Positions 43,391 through 52,643 are shown, numbered from the stretch's first letter. The stretch is DNA of 64,000 nucleotides from Bradyrhizobium mercantei (GCF_001982635.1 NZ_MKFI01000010.1:124001-188000); one strand, 5' to 3'. The notes: generated by a model from the sequence alone, not told the origin. A program made the numbers and translations.

Positions 43391-44326
43391 ATGGATTACA
43401 GGCAGCTTCGTTATTTCATCGCGGTGGCCGAAGAACTCAGCTTCAGCCGCGCCGCCAAGCGCTTGCATGTCAGCCAGCCGCCGCTGAGCACGCAGATCAA
43501 GGCGATGGAGGAAGAGCTCGGCACGCGCCTGTTGGCGCGAACGCGGCGTGCGGTGGAACTGACGCAGGCCGGGCAATTGCTGCTGGAACATGCGCGGCGC
43601 GCGGTCAGCGAGCTCGACCTTGCGTCGGAGACGGTGCGCCGCGCGGCCCGCGGCGAGGCCGGCATGATCCGTGTCGGCTTCACCGGCTCGGTGCCGATGC
43701 TCGACATGTTCGCCGAGCTGTTCCGAAGTTTTCGCGCCAGCTATCCGCGGGTGAAGATCGAGCTCCGGCACATGTCGACGGCAACGCAATTGCGCGCGCT
43801 CGCCGACGCCGAGCTCGATGTCGCGATCATGCGGCCGCCGCTCGACTTCAGGCCGGCGGCCGATCTGCAGGTGCATGTGGTCTGGCGCGACCGGCTGATG
43901 GTGTTCCTGCCGCTGGATCATCCGCTCGCCGGCGCCAAAGGCGCGCTGGAGATGGCCGATCTTGCCGAGCATGAATTCGTCGGCATGGCCGAGAGCGGCT
44001 GCGGCGTCGGCGATCAGGCCGCGATGCTGTGCCGGCGGGCGGGGTTTGCTCCGCGCGTGGTGCAAGAGGCGCATGAGTTGCGCACCGTGCTCAGCCTGGT
44101 CGCAGCGGGGATCGGACTATCGATCCTGCCGTCCTGCTACCAGCAGGCCGGCGTGATGAACGTCGTCGCCAAGCCGCTGGACACGCCGGATGCGGAGAGC
44201 CGCATGCTGGTGGCGATGCGCTCGAATGCCTCGCTGCTGCCGCGCCGGTTCGTCGAATGCGCACTGCAGGCGGCGTCACGCAGCGCACCGCCGCTCGTTC
44301 CCGAGGTCGCAGCAGTGAGCCGCTGA
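43391..44326 (+). CDS. LysR-family transcriptional regulator
   Basis: 311 residues. N-terminal winged helix (MDYRQLRYFIAVAEELSFSR, LHVSQPPLSTQIKAMEEELG) and a periplasmic-binding-like effector domain (about 90-300). Divergent from the aromatic-acid operon, so probably its activator, with a pathway intermediate as inducer. A potential operator overlaps its promoter. Confidence 0.93.
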   Translation: MDYRQLRYFIAVAEELSFSRAAKRLHVSQPPLSTQIKAMEEELGTRLLARTRRAVELTQAGQLLLEHARRAVSELDLASETVRRAARGEAGMIRVGFTGSVPMLDMFAELFRSFRASYPRVKIELRHMSTATQLRALADAELDVAIMRPPLDFRPAADLQVHVVWRDRLMVFLPLDHPLAGAKGALEMADLAEHEFVGMAESGCGVGDQAAMLCRRAGFAPRVVQEAHELRTVLSLVAAGIGLSILPSCYQQAGVMNVVAKPLDTPDAESRMLVAMRSNASLLPRRFVECALQAASRSAPPLVPEVAAVSR

Positions 44327-44574
44327 TCGCGCTGCGTTAGGCGATCGCTCGTGCTTGGGATGGCGGCTCGTCGCGCATGGCGGGCGACGCTCTGCGCGCC
44401 CCATACTTTCGTCGGCAGTAGTCTCCCGGAATGCAGTCTGGCGCCGCTCTTGCATACGTGAAGGGCAGGTGCTGGGGCGCTGATTCGTTGCGTTCCTGCC
44501 CGCGACGGCAATGTCGCGGACAGACAGGAGTGATGCGCGCCCGCAGCGGGATCGAAATCTGCGGAGACGACACC

Positions 44575-44943
44575 ATGCACGCCATCACGCGTGCGGCACT
44601 GCTGCTTGGGACGGTGTGGCTGATATCCACGATGTGGATGGGATCGCCGACCCTGGCACGCGACGACGGCCGCTACGCCAACTCACCGCTGAAACCCTGG
44701 TTCGAGAGCCTGCGCAGCGGCTACGGACAATGCTGCTCGGACGCCGACGGATCTGTCGTCGCCGATCCGGACTGGGAGTCGGATCACGGGCACTATCGCG
44801 TGCACATCGACGACGAATGGGTCGTGGTGCCGGATGAGGCCCTGATCACCGCGCCGAACAAGGTCGGGCGAACCATGGTCTGGAAGCACTATATCGACGG
44901 CCACCCGCGCATCCGCTGCTTCATGCCGGGCAGCATGACCTGA
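44575..44943 (+). CDS. Small exported protein of unknown function
   Basis: 122 residues with a signal segment (ITRAALLLGTVWLISTMWMG) and a mature region containing PLKPWFESLRSGYGQCCSDA, HYRVHIDDEWVVVPDEA and IRCFMPGSMT. Resembles a conserved alphaproteobacterial hypothetical family of this length. The three Cys (two adjacent) may form a disulfide. ATG at 44575 follows GGAG; the longer frame from 44431 lacks a signal at its start. Function unknown. Confidence 0.8.
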   Translation: MHAITRAALLLGTVWLISTMWMGSPTLARDDGRYANSPLKPWFESLRSGYGQCCSDADGSVVADPDWESDHGHYRVHIDDEWVVVPDEALITAPNKVGRTMVWKHYIDGHPRIRCFMPGSMT

Positions 44944-44958
44944 GGGATGATCTGCAAT

Positions 44959-45855
44959 TCAAGCCGGCGGAACGAAGACCCGGTTCGGAAACGCCTGCTC
45001 GACAATGTCGAGAAACGCGCGGACTTTGGCGCCGACCAGCCGTCGCGAGCTCTGCAGCGCCCAGATCTCGACCGGAGGTCTGGCGTCCGTTCCCCAATAG
45101 GCAAGCCGGCCCGCGGCAATGTCGTCGTCGACCAGCAGCTTCGGCAGCAGGGCCACGCCGGCGCCGGCCAGCACTGCGTCACGCATCATCTGCATGGATG
45201 AAAGACGCAACACCGGCCGCGGTCTGAGCGTGATCTCATCGTGCCCATTGCGGATGCGCCAGAGCGTGTCGGCGGGCGTCGGTGACATGACGACGGCATC
45301 GACCGCGATGTCACCTGCACCGCGAACGGTGCTCATGGGCCGCGATATATCGGGATGCGCGACGACCAGCAGCTCATCGTTGAGGACGCGGCGGCCGACG
45401 AGGCGTTCGTCCGGCGACGGGTTGATGCGGATAACGAGATCGTAGCCGTCCTCCACCGGATCGACCATGCGATCCTCGGCGACGATCTCGAGCTGGACGT
45501 CGGGATAGCCGCGCGCAAAGCGCGCACCGATCCGGCCGAATGCGACATGCGCGAGCAACACCGGCGCGCTGACCCGCAGCCGGCCGCGCGGCGTCGACGC
45601 GCCGAGCACCACGGCTTCGCCGGCCTCGGCGATGTCGGACAGCGGACCGCTGGTGCGCTCGTGCAGTGCGCGGCCTTCATCAGTCAATCGAAGACTCTGC
45701 GAACCCCGCTCGATCAGGCGGACGCCGAGACTTTGTTCGAGCTCGGCGACGCGGCGGGACAGCGTGGCCTTGGCGCGTCCGGACATACGACTGGCGCGGC
45801 CGAACCCGCCATGGGCGGCAACCAGGTTGAAGTCGGCAAGCGCCTGAAGGTCCAT
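44959..45855 (-). CDS. LysR-family transcriptional regulator, CrgA/PecT-like
   Basis: 298 residues. N-terminal winged helix (MDLQALADFNLVAAHGGFGR, AKATLSRRVAELEQSLGVRL) with the effector domain following (RLRVSAPVLLAHVAFGRIG, ending in RRLVGAKVRAFLDIV). Divergently transcribed from the NmrA-type gene, so likely its repressor; an inverted repeat spans the gap. Confidence 0.92.
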   Translation of the reverse strand: MDLQALADFNLVAAHGGFGRASRMSGRAKATLSRRVAELEQSLGVRLIERGSQSLRLTDEGRALHERTSGPLSDIAEAGEAVVLGASTPRGRLRVSAPVLLAHVAFGRIGARFARGYPDVQLEIVAEDRMVDPVEDGYDLVIRINPSPDERLVGRRVLNDELLVVAHPDISRPMSTVRGAGDIAVDAVVMSPTPADTLWRIRNGHDEITLRPRPVLRLSSMQMMRDAVLAGAGVALLPKLLVDDDIAAGRLAYWGTDARPPVEIWALQSSRRLVGAKVRAFLDIVEQAFPNRVFVPPA

Positions 45856-45860
45856 TGCGG

Positions 45861-45921
45861 CTGTTCCATGTTTGAGACGGCGTGTCCAAATACTGGCATC
45901 TTCAAAGGAAAATTGGAACAG
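45861..45921. promoter_or_regulatory. Inverted repeat CTGTTCCA / TGGAACAG in the LysR-NmrA divergent promoter
   Basis: Perfect 8-bp arms at 45861-45868 and 45914-45921, 45 nt apart, framing the divergent promoter; the left arm lies 5 nt before the LysR start. Could place two regulator half-sites for looping. Seen in sequence; function inferred. Confidence 0.45.
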
Positions 45922-45972
45922 ATAGCTTCCCCTCCAACGGCAGACGGTCTGCCGCGACGAGGAGAATTCGAC

Positions 45973-46851
45973 ATGGCTATTCTGATCTCAGGCAGCACAG
46001 GCACCATCGGCACCCAGGTTCTGAACCATCTCGCCGGTCACGGCATCGAGGTTCGCGCGCTGACGCGCTCGCCCGGCAAGGCTCAGTTCCCGCAGCACGT
46101 GAAGGCGGTTCGGGGCGATCTGGCTGACGTGGATTCGGTCCGCGCCGCGCTTGATGGCGTCAGCACGCTATTCCTGCTGGTGCCGAACGCCGCCGACGAA
46201 CTGACCCAGGCGATGCTGACGCTGACTGTTGCGCGCGAGGCCGGCGTCAAGGGCATCGTCTATCTCTCGGTGTTCAAGGGCGAGGCCTATGCCGACGTGC
46301 CGCATTTCGCAGGCAAGCATACGGTCGAGCGGATGATCGAGGCGCTCGATCTTCCCGCGACCATCCTGCGCCCGGCCTATTTCATCCAGAACGATGTTCG
46401 GCTGAAGGAGCCGCTGCTCAATTTCGGCGCCTATGGCATGCCGATCGGTGCGAAGGGGATCTCGATGGTCGATATCCGCGACATCGGCGAGGCGGCCGCG
46501 ATCGAGCTGGTGCGCCGCGAGCGTGCACCCGCACCGCTTGGCCGCGAGACCTACGCGCTGGTCGGTCCCGATGTCGTGACCGGCGAGGGCGCGGCCGCGA
46601 TCTGGCGGGATGAGCTTGGCCGCGCCGTCAGCTATGGCGGCGACGATCTCGCGGCGATGGAGCAGCGCATCAAGGCGGCGATGCCGGCATGGCTCGCGCT
46701 CGACCTGCGCCTCATGTTCGGCCGCTACCAGAGCGACGGCGCAGTCGCGACGGCCGATGAACTCGCGCGTCTGACGCGGCTGCTCGGCCGCGCACCGCGT
46801 GCCTATCGCGATTTCGCACGCGATGCCGCCGCGCAGTGGCGCAAGGGTTAA
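45973..46851 (+). CDS. NmrA/SDR-type NAD(P)-binding protein
   Basis: 292 residues of the atypical SDR/NmrA family. N-terminal dinucleotide motif SGSTGTIGTQVLNHL, then VRALTRSPGKAQFP and RGDLADVDSVRAAL. Related proteins (QorB-like) reduce quinones or sense the NADP pool. ATG at 45973 after GAGGAG. Likely controlled by the divergent LysR. Confidence 0.88.
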   Translation: MAILISGSTGTIGTQVLNHLAGHGIEVRALTRSPGKAQFPQHVKAVRGDLADVDSVRAALDGVSTLFLLVPNAADELTQAMLTLTVAREAGVKGIVYLSVFKGEAYADVPHFAGKHTVERMIEALDLPATILRPAYFIQNDVRLKEPLLNFGAYGMPIGAKGISMVDIRDIGEAAAIELVRRERAPAPLGRETYALVGPDVVTGEGAAAIWRDELGRAVSYGGDDLAAMEQRIKAAMPAWLALDLRLMFGRYQSDGAVATADELARLTRLLGRAPRAYRDFARDAAAQWRKG

Positions 46852-46855
46852 AGCG

Positions 46856-46945
46856 CTTTCGAGCGAAGTGGGTACCGGTTCGCGTGAAGAAAACGCGTCA
46901 AAACAAGGATCCGGAGCCTCGTTCCGATTTAATCGGAGCGGGGCT
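46856..46945. repeat. Dispersed intergenic repeat with terminal hairpin
   Basis: Contains CGAGCGAAGTGGGTACCGG and TTCGCGTGAAGAAAACGCG, a sequence I recognise as a frequent intergenic element in Bradyrhizobiaceae. It ends in an imperfect hairpin (GAGCC.../...GGCTC, about 46914-46946) that may terminate the two convergent genes beside it. Confidence 0.65.
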
Positions 46946-47653
46946 CTAGACGCGGCGCGTGAGGAAGCGCGTGACCACGCCGCCAAGCGTGGCGTGGTCG
47001 AGCGGCTCGGCGAGCGAGGCCTTGGCGGTGTCGACCACGGTATCGGGCGCAAGCCCGCGGCGCAGGTCGCACAGCGCGTCGGCGTAGTCGACGGTGAATT
47101 CCGGATGCGGCTGCACCGACAGCGTCGTGCCGTTGGCATAGAGCAGGCCGGCATGCGGCGTGAACGCCGACGACATGATGGTGCGCGTGGAGGCGGGCGG
47201 GGTGATCACCTGGTCCTGATGGGACGCGGCCGCCGCGATCGTCTCGCCCGCAAGGAGCCCGTTATCAGGCGCGAGCTGATACACGTGGCGGCCGATGCCC
47301 CAGCCCTTCTCGGACTTGCGCACCGTGCCGCCGAGCGCCTGCGCGATCAGCTGATGGCCGAAGCAGACGCCGACCATCGGAATGCGTTTGTCATGGGCTG
47401 TGCGCACCAAGGCTTCCAGCGGCGCGATCCAGGCGACATCGTCATAGACGCCGGCCGCCGATCCCGTGATCAGGATCGCGTCGAGCGTAGCCGCATCGGG
47501 AAGCGCTTCGCCCTTGGCGAGGCTGACGACGTTGCAGGTAGCCGAGGGGTCGGCGGCGGCGACCATCCGCTGAAACATCTGCGGATAGCTGCCGTGACGC
47601 TCGAGGAACTGCGGGCTGACGAGCCCGGTTTCGATGATGGTGATGCGGGCCAT
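46946..47653 (-). CDS. Class I glutamine amidotransferase-like protein
   Basis: 235 residues with the full amidotransferase triad Cys97 (GVCFGHQ), His183 and Glu185 (QPHPEF). Belongs to the stand-alone GuaA-like glutaminase group (COG0518), used in gamma-glutamyl hydrolysis or ammonia transfer. No synthetase partner adjacent. Function not assignable further. Confidence 0.9.
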   Translation of the reverse strand: MARITIIETGLVSPQFLERHGSYPQMFQRMVAAADPSATCNVVSLAKGEALPDAATLDAILITGSAAGVYDDVAWIAPLEALVRTAHDKRIPMVGVCFGHQLIAQALGGTVRKSEKGWGIGRHVYQLAPDNGLLAGETIAAAASHQDQVITPPASTRTIMSSAFTPHAGLLYANGTTLSVQPHPEFTVDYADALCDLRRGLAPDTVVDTAKASLAEPLDHATLGGVVTRFLTRRV

Positions 47654-47737
47654 GGAACGCGCTGACGGAGGAGCGGGATGACCCAGCCTTTACTCCGAAA
47701 GCGCTGATCGCCTCAAGCCGCGCGGCGTCGCCGCGGA

Positions 47738-48712
47738 TCAATTCTGCGACGGTGCCGCCGCGTCGATTGTCGCGGTGTGCTGCGCTGCCGGTGCCGTTCC
47801 GGCGATCGCAGGCGTAACGGTTGCAGGCGTCGTCGCCACGATCGCCGGCTCGGTGCGGTAGCGCGGCAGCTGATCCTCGAGCGAATAGCCGACGCAGAGC
47901 GCGAGGCTCGACCACACCGCCATGCTGAAATACAGCGACATCCAGGCGATCTCCTCGCGCCATTCGGCGATGTCGTGGGTCACGACCCAGCGCCGGCTGA
48001 CGTCGCGCAGCCCGTCGAGTGGATGCAGCAGCGTGCCGCCGGCGGCGAGGTTGGCGCGCCAGCGGTTGAGATACATCGGCACGTCGATGGTCATCAGAAA
48101 GGCGAGGAAGGCGGCGATGCCGACGATCGCGACGATGAAGGCCCAGCGCACCGGGCCATGGAACTCGGGCAGCAGCCGGCACAGCGCGATCCCGATCAGA
48201 AAGAACACCACGGCCCAGATCGAGTTCTCGATCGCGTTGCAGAGATAATGCGTGGTCAGCACCGCATACCAGGAGAAGCATTCCGCGATCACGATCAGCG
48301 GCACGACGATCCAGGCGATGGTCACGGTGGTCTCGGCGCCGGTCATGGTGCCGAGCTGATGCAGGATGATCGCCCATTGCGCGGCGAAGCAGACCTCTGC
48401 GACGGTGGCGACGGTGCGGCCGACCATCACGCTCGACAGCCAGGTGTCGACCAGGCAGATGCGCTGCACGTCGGCGCGCGGCAGCACCGAGCGGAAGGCG
48501 CAGCCGAACACATAGGCCGCGCACAGCAGCAGCATCAGGCCGATGCCGGACGTGTTGCTGAAGCTGCTGCTCGCCTGCTCATGGAACTGGCGATACAGCG
48601 CGAACCAGACCGCGATGTTGGCGGCGCTGACGAGGCTCAACAGGCCCCACCACCGGACCACTGGATTCGACCAAGCCAGCGATACCGGCCGTGCCCGCCT
48701 CTCCATGCTCAT
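47738..48712 (-). CDS. Integral membrane protein of unknown function
   Basis: 324 residues with roughly seven hydrophobic segments (for example LSLVSAANIAVWFALY, IGLMLLLCAAYVFGCAF, AIVGIAAFLAFLM) and a hydrophilic Thr/Ala/Pro-rich C-terminal tail. Contains several His and Trp residues but no family motif I recognise. Start at 48712 or the Met two codons later. Upstream lies a 478-nt intergenic stretch. Confidence 0.75.
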   Translation of the reverse strand: MSMERRARPVSLAWSNPVVRWWGLLSLVSAANIAVWFALYRQFHEQASSSFSNTSGIGLMLLLCAAYVFGCAFRSVLPRADVQRICLVDTWLSSVMVGRTVATVAEVCFAAQWAIILHQLGTMTGAETTVTIAWIVVPLIVIAECFSWYAVLTTHYLCNAIENSIWAVVFFLIGIALCRLLPEFHGPVRWAFIVAIVGIAAFLAFLMTIDVPMYLNRWRANLAAGGTLLHPLDGLRDVSRRWVVTHDIAEWREEIAWMSLYFSMAVWSSLALCVGYSLEDQLPRYRTEPAIVATTPATVTPAIAGTAPAAQHTATIDAAAPSQN

Positions 48713-48821
48713 TCACCGCTCCGCGTGTAACCGAATTGATATTGAACTGTAGTAATTCTGTCATAGAAGGACGCGAATCACGACTAAAAAATGCGTGTGG
48801 CAACGGGCCAGGGGGCTACGG

Positions 48822-48890
48822 ATTGTGACAGCGTTTGTGACGGCGCGACGTTTGTGACAGTGAGCGGCGGCCCGGCGTTTGTGACAGCGA
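48822..48890. repeat. Iterated TTTGTGACAG units
   Basis: ATTGTGACAG at 48822, TTTGTGACGG at 48834, TTTGTGACAG at 48851 and again at 48878; the last two copies also share the following GAGCGGC. Spacing is irregular (12, 17, 27 nt). Either decayed tandem repeats or clustered half-sites of a regulator. Confidence 0.5.
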
Positions 48891-48909
48891 GCGGCCCGCC
48901 AAACCTCCT

Positions 48910-49053
48910 CTCGTCATTCCGGGATGTGCCGAAGGCGCAGGCCCGGAATCCATTGGGCCGCCGTGTCGTTGCTGGATGGATTCCTGGCTCGCGCGGAGCC
49001 TGTCATCGGGCCGCGCTCTGCGCGGACCCGTTGGCGCGCCCCGGAATGGCGAG
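48910..49053. repeat. Palindromic intergenic repeat (Bradyrhizobium REP-like)
   Basis: Starts CTCGTCATTCCGGG and ends CCCGGAATGGCGAG, with further inner complementarity (ATTCCGGG/CCCGGAAT at 48917-48949). Typical dispersed palindrome of this group. Confidence 0.7.
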
Positions 49054-49190
49054 GAGAAAGCTCCGCCTTCACGATCGTGATCGAATATGACACCCGCGGC
49101 GGGTAGGCAGGCTTCGCCCGATCCTCTATTGAACGGCCTTCCTTTTTTCGGGCCGTACCCGCACGGGCTGGCTGCAAGCGAAGGCGCCCT

Positions 49191-49751
49191 GTGACGACGG
49201 ACATGACGGCCAGCTACGACCCGCTGCTGCGCAGGATTCACTGGGCGACCGCCGTCCTGTTCATCGCGGCGATGCTGATCGGGCTCTATTGCGGGCTGCA
49301 GCCGGCGGGGACGTCGCCGCGGCGCGAGCTGCTCGAGGTGCACAAGTCGCTCGGCGTCACTCTGTTCTTCCTGGCGATCCTGCGGCTGATGGTGCGCGCC
49401 GCGACCACGGCGCCGCCGGAGCCGGGCTCGTTCTCGCCGCTGGTCAGGATCGCGGCACGGCTCAATCACTGGGCGCTCTACGCCATCCTGTTCGTGATGC
49501 CGGTGACCGGCTACATGTTCTCGTCGGCCGGCGGCTACTCGCTGCGCTATTTCTGGACCTTCAGCTGGCCGCGCCTGTTTGCCGACAACAAGGCGGTCGC
49601 GGAGGCCGGCGAGCTTGCGCATGGCGCGCTCGCCTATGTCGTCTATGCCGTGGTCACGCTGCATATCGCTGCGACGCTCTGGCATGCCGTCGTCAAGAAG
49701 GACGAGACGCTGGCGCGGATGTGGCCGCGCGCGAGGGCGCGATCGTCTTGA
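49191..49751 (+). CDS. Cytochrome b561-family membrane protein
   Basis: 186 residues, four membrane helices. Heme-ligand His residues are visible in RRIHWATAVLF, EVHKSLGVTLFF, RLNHWALYAILF and VTLHIAATLWHAVV, matching CybB-type di-heme cytochrome b561. Transfers electrons from quinol, possibly scavenging superoxide. GTG at 49191 with GAAGG nearby; an ATG four codons in is an alternative. Confidence 0.9.
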   Translation: MTTDMTASYDPLLRRIHWATAVLFIAAMLIGLYCGLQPAGTSPRRELLEVHKSLGVTLFFLAILRLMVRAATTAPPEPGSFSPLVRIAARLNHWALYAILFVMPVTGYMFSSAGGYSLRYFWTFSWPRLFADNKAVAEAGELAHGALAYVVYAVVTLHIAATLWHAVVKKDETLARMWPRARARSS

Positions 49752-49805
49752 CCGCGGATTCGGTTCACCTCTCCCCAGCGGAGAGAGGTAAACCTTCGGC
49801 GTTGC

Positions 49806-50279
49806 TCAGCCGCGCAGCGCGGTTTCGGGAATGGTGCGGCGAACCACCTCACGCATCGCGAAGCTGGAATGGATGCGGGCGACGCCCGGCATCCGCGACA
49901 GATGCTGCTTGTGGATGCGCTCGAAGTCGGCGATGTCGCGGGCGATGACCTGCAGATGATAATCGTCGCTGCCCGACATCAGATGGCAGGACACGACGTC
50001 GGGACAGCGCGCGATCGCGGCCTCGAAGGCTGCGAGATAATCCTCGCTCTGCTTCTCCAGCGTGATGGTGACGACGACGGTCGTCACGAGACCGAGCGCT
50101 GATGGTTCGAGGTCGACACGATAGCCGCGGATCACGCCGATCTCCTCGAGATGGCGAATGCGCCGCGCGCAGGCGGTCGGCGACAGCCCGACCTTCTCGG
50201 CAAGCTCGATCTGGCTGGCGCGGGCGTCAGCGACCAGCTCGGCGAGGATTCTGAGGTCGATACGATCGAGACCGCCCAC
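49806..50279 (-). CDS. Lrp/AsnC-family regulator, probable activator of alanine dehydrogenase
   Basis: 157 residues. Helix-turn-helix (LDRIDLRILAELVADARASQ, GLSPTACARRIRHLEEIGVI) and a RAM ligand domain (TVVVTITLEKQSEDYL, SGSDDYHLQVIARD). GTG at 50279 after AAGGA. Divergent from an alanine dehydrogenase gene, the usual arrangement for AldR/AldB-type activators that sense alanine. Confidence 0.92.
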   Translation of the reverse strand: MGGLDRIDLRILAELVADARASQIELAEKVGLSPTACARRIRHLEEIGVIRGYRVDLEPSALGLVTTVVVTITLEKQSEDYLAAFEAAIARCPDVVSCHLMSGSDDYHLQVIARDIADFERIHKQHLSRMPGVARIHSSFAMREVVRRTIPETALRG

Positions 50280-50287
50280 GCAGTTTT

Positions 50288-50315
50288 CCTTCGCACGCTG
50301 AGCTTGATGCGAAGG
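50288..50315. promoter_or_regulatory. Inverted repeat CCTTCGCA-N12-TGCGAAGG, candidate Lrp operator
   Basis: Perfect 8-bp arms in the divergent Lrp-alanine dehydrogenase promoter, next to the Lrp start. Lrp-type regulators bind such palindromes; binding is inferred. Confidence 0.5.
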
Positions 50316-50420
50316 ATATGGGCGTATTTGGCTGTGAGCAAGCCGGAAATCGCTGAGAAACGCCGTGTGACGGGGAATAGCCTCAAGCGTAACGGAAACG
50401 AATCCTTCAAGGAGCGGACC

Positions 50421-51536
50421 ATGCGCATCGGCGTGCCCAAGGAAATCAAGGTCGAGGAATACCGGGTCGGGCTGACGCCCGCCTCGGTGCGGGAATATGT
50501 GGCGCACGGCCACGAGGTCGTGGTGCAGCGTGGCGCCGGTGACGGCATCGGTGCCGGCGATGACGCCTATACCCAGGCTGGTGCACGGATCGCGGACACT
50601 GCCGAAGAGGTGTTCTCCGTCGCCGAGATGATCGTGAAGGTGAAGGAGCCGCAGCCGTCCGAATGGATCAGGCTGCGCGAGGGACAGATCCTCTTCACCT
50701 ATCTGCATCTTGCGCCCGACGTGCCGCAGACCGCGGGGCTGATCGCCTCCGGCTGCACCGCGGTCGCCTATGAGACCGTGACCGACGCGCATGGCGGTCT
50801 GCCGCTGCTCGCGCCGATGAGCGAGGTCGCCGGCCGGCTTGCGATCGAGGCCGCGGGTGCAGCACTTCGCAAATCCGCTGACGGCATGGGCAAGCTGCTC
50901 GGCGGCGTGCCCGGCGTTCCGCCGGCGCGCGTTGCGATCATCGGCGGCGGCGTGGTCGGCACCCATGCGGCGCGGATGGCGGCGGGGCTCGGCAGCGACG
51001 TCACCATCCTCGACCGCTCCCTGCCGCGCCTTCGCGCGCTCGATGACCTCTTCATCGGCCGCGTTCGTACCCGCTACGCGACGCTGGAGGCGATCGAGCA
51101 GGAAGTTTTCGCGGCTGACGTGGTGATCGGTGCGGTGCTGGTGCCCGGCGCCAGCGCGCCGAAACTGGTCTCGCGCGCGCAGCTTGGCGGCATGAAGCGC
51201 CGCGCGGTGCTGGTCGACGTCGCAATCGACCAGGGCGGCTGCTTCGAGACCTCGAAGCCGACCACGCATCAGGCGCCGACCTACCTGGTCGACGAGATCG
51301 TGCATTACTGCGTGGCCAACATGCCGGGCGCGGTGCCGGTGACCTCGAGCCACGCGCTCAACCATGCCACCTTGCCGTTCGGCCTGGCGCTGGCCGCGAA
51401 GGGCCTGCGCGCGCTGGTCGAGGATCAGCATCTGCGCGCCGGCCTCAACGTCCATCGTGGCCGCATCACCAACCGTGCGGTGGCCGAGAGCCAGCATCTC
51501 GCGGCCGTGATGCCGGAGGACGCGCTGGCGTCGTGA
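50421..51536 (+). CDS. ald: Alanine dehydrogenase
   Basis: 371 residues, normal family length. Catalytic Lys75 (VKVKEP) and His96 (YLHLAPD) are in the positions known for mycobacterial and Phormidium AlaDH; NAD-binding GGGVVGTHAARMA follows, and DQGGCFETSKPTTH and CVANMPGAVPVTSSHALNHA complete the signatures. Interconverts alanine with pyruvate plus ammonia. AAGGAG nine nt before the ATG. Likely activated by the divergent Lrp protein in response to alanine. Confidence 0.96.
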   Translation: MRIGVPKEIKVEEYRVGLTPASVREYVAHGHEVVVQRGAGDGIGAGDDAYTQAGARIADTAEEVFSVAEMIVKVKEPQPSEWIRLREGQILFTYLHLAPDVPQTAGLIASGCTAVAYETVTDAHGGLPLLAPMSEVAGRLAIEAAGAALRKSADGMGKLLGGVPGVPPARVAIIGGGVVGTHAARMAAGLGSDVTILDRSLPRLRALDDLFIGRVRTRYATLEAIEQEVFAADVVIGAVLVPGASAPKLVSRAQLGGMKRRAVLVDVAIDQGGCFETSKPTTHQAPTYLVDEIVHYCVANMPGAVPVTSSHALNHATLPFGLALAAKGLRALVEDQHLRAGLNVHRGRITNRAVAESQHLAAVMPEDALAS

Positions 51537-51565
51537 GGTGAAAGCCAGAAGGTCCAATTGCAGTT

Positions 51566-51706
51566 TGGGTCCAACCTCCCCTGGAAAAGGGGAGGTCGCT
51601 TTGCTCGCCAGAGCAAAGCGGGTGGGGATCTGCTCTCTCCACATAGAGCGTCGCCTGTGGCAGACCCCCATCCCGACCTTCCCCCTTTCAGGGGGAAGGA
51701 GAAGAC
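51566..51706. repeat. Imperfect palindromic intergenic repeat
   Basis: Begins with TCCAACCTCCCC and AAGGGGAGGT, contains GCTTTGCTCGCC/AGAGCAAAGC, and closes with CCTTCCCCCTTTCAGGGGGA, forming nested hairpins. Resembles dispersed Bradyrhizobium elements; also a possible terminator for the two convergent genes beside it. Confidence 0.6.
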
Positions 51707-51762
51707 AGACATCGTCTCCTCCGGGCTCTGTCATCCGCTCGACACGTCAACCGTCCGAGAGG

Positions 51763-52551
51763 TCATTTCTCTGCGAATCTTGCCCCGGCTTTGTCTGTCA
51801 GTTCTTTCAGCCGGCTCTGCATGACTGCAATGATGTGCTCGCGCTTGGCCACGATCCGTTCGATCGGGCCGCCGATGCCGATCGCGAGCGGAGCACGTCG
51901 CTTTGGCAGGGGAACAAGCATGCCGATTGTGCTGGCGCCCGGTGTCGTGCGGCCGGCTGACTCGGAAAAGCCGCGCCGGCGAATGCGCTCGATCTCTTCG
52001 AGAAAGGCCGCTTCGCGAACGCGCGCCGGCAGACTCGGCTCCTCGGCGTTGTTGCGACGGATAATGCCGCGAATCCTGGTGTTCGGCATTTGGCTCAGCA
52101 GCACGTGTCCGAGCGCGGTGCGAACCATCGGACGTATTTGGCCGGCATGTGCCGTGTACTGAAGTTGAGAGCCGCCGGGGACAACGTGCAGATACCGCAT
52201 CCCGGCGGCGCCGGTCTGTTGCCCAAGCATGACGGTTTCGCCGCCCGTTGCGGTCCAGAGTTCCTCCATCAGATCGGTGAGCTTCTTGTCACGGAACGGG
52301 GAACGACGGATCCAGTCCCCTAGCAGATTGACCCGGTAGCTAGGGATGAAGCGCCGCGTCTTTCGCTCGTATTCGAGGTAGTTCAATTCAACGAGGCTGC
52401 GGAGCAACACTGACGTGCTCGATTGGGGCATTCCCAATGCGGAAGCAATTTCAGTCATGGAAGCAGCCCGCTTGGTTTCCCGAAAGAACTCCAGAACTGC
52501 AAACGTCCGCATGGCCGATTTGACAATCGCCGTCTTACGCGCGTTCGGCAT
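51763..52551 (-). CDS. IclR-family transcriptional regulator
   Basis: 262 residues. Winged helix (VLEFFRETKRAASMTEIASA, then MPQSSTSVLLRSLVELNYLE) and an IclR effector domain (about 85-255). Divergent from the leuC-like gene, so probably controls the hydratase/dehydrogenase/ABC operon. A TTGGCGCCAA palindrome at 52644-52653 lies in the shared promoter. Confidence 0.92.
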   Translation of the reverse strand: MPNARKTAIVKSAMRTFAVLEFFRETKRAASMTEIASALGMPQSSTSVLLRSLVELNYLEYERKTRRFIPSYRVNLLGDWIRRSPFRDKKLTDLMEELWTATGGETVMLGQQTGAAGMRYLHVVPGGSQLQYTAHAGQIRPMVRTALGHVLLSQMPNTRIRGIIRRNNAEEPSLPARVREAAFLEEIERIRRRGFSESAGRTTPGASTIGMLVPLPKRRAPLAIGIGGPIERIVAKREHIIAVMQSRLKELTDKAGARFAEK

Positions 52552-52643
52552 GGCTGTCTCCGCGGCGGGTCGGGTACCGCGCCTCCTTCACATATGTGAT
52601 GTTAGGCCAAAACCGCTTCACTTGACGACAACTTTGGCACAGA

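Larger units (their letters stand above)
48713..49190. other. Repeat-bearing intergenic region upstream of the cytochrome b561 gene
   Basis: 478 nt with no supported gene. Includes four iterations of a TTGTGAC-type unit (48822-48890) and a long palindromic repeat (48910-49053). Probably divergent promoters for the membrane protein and the cytochrome. Confidence 0.6.
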
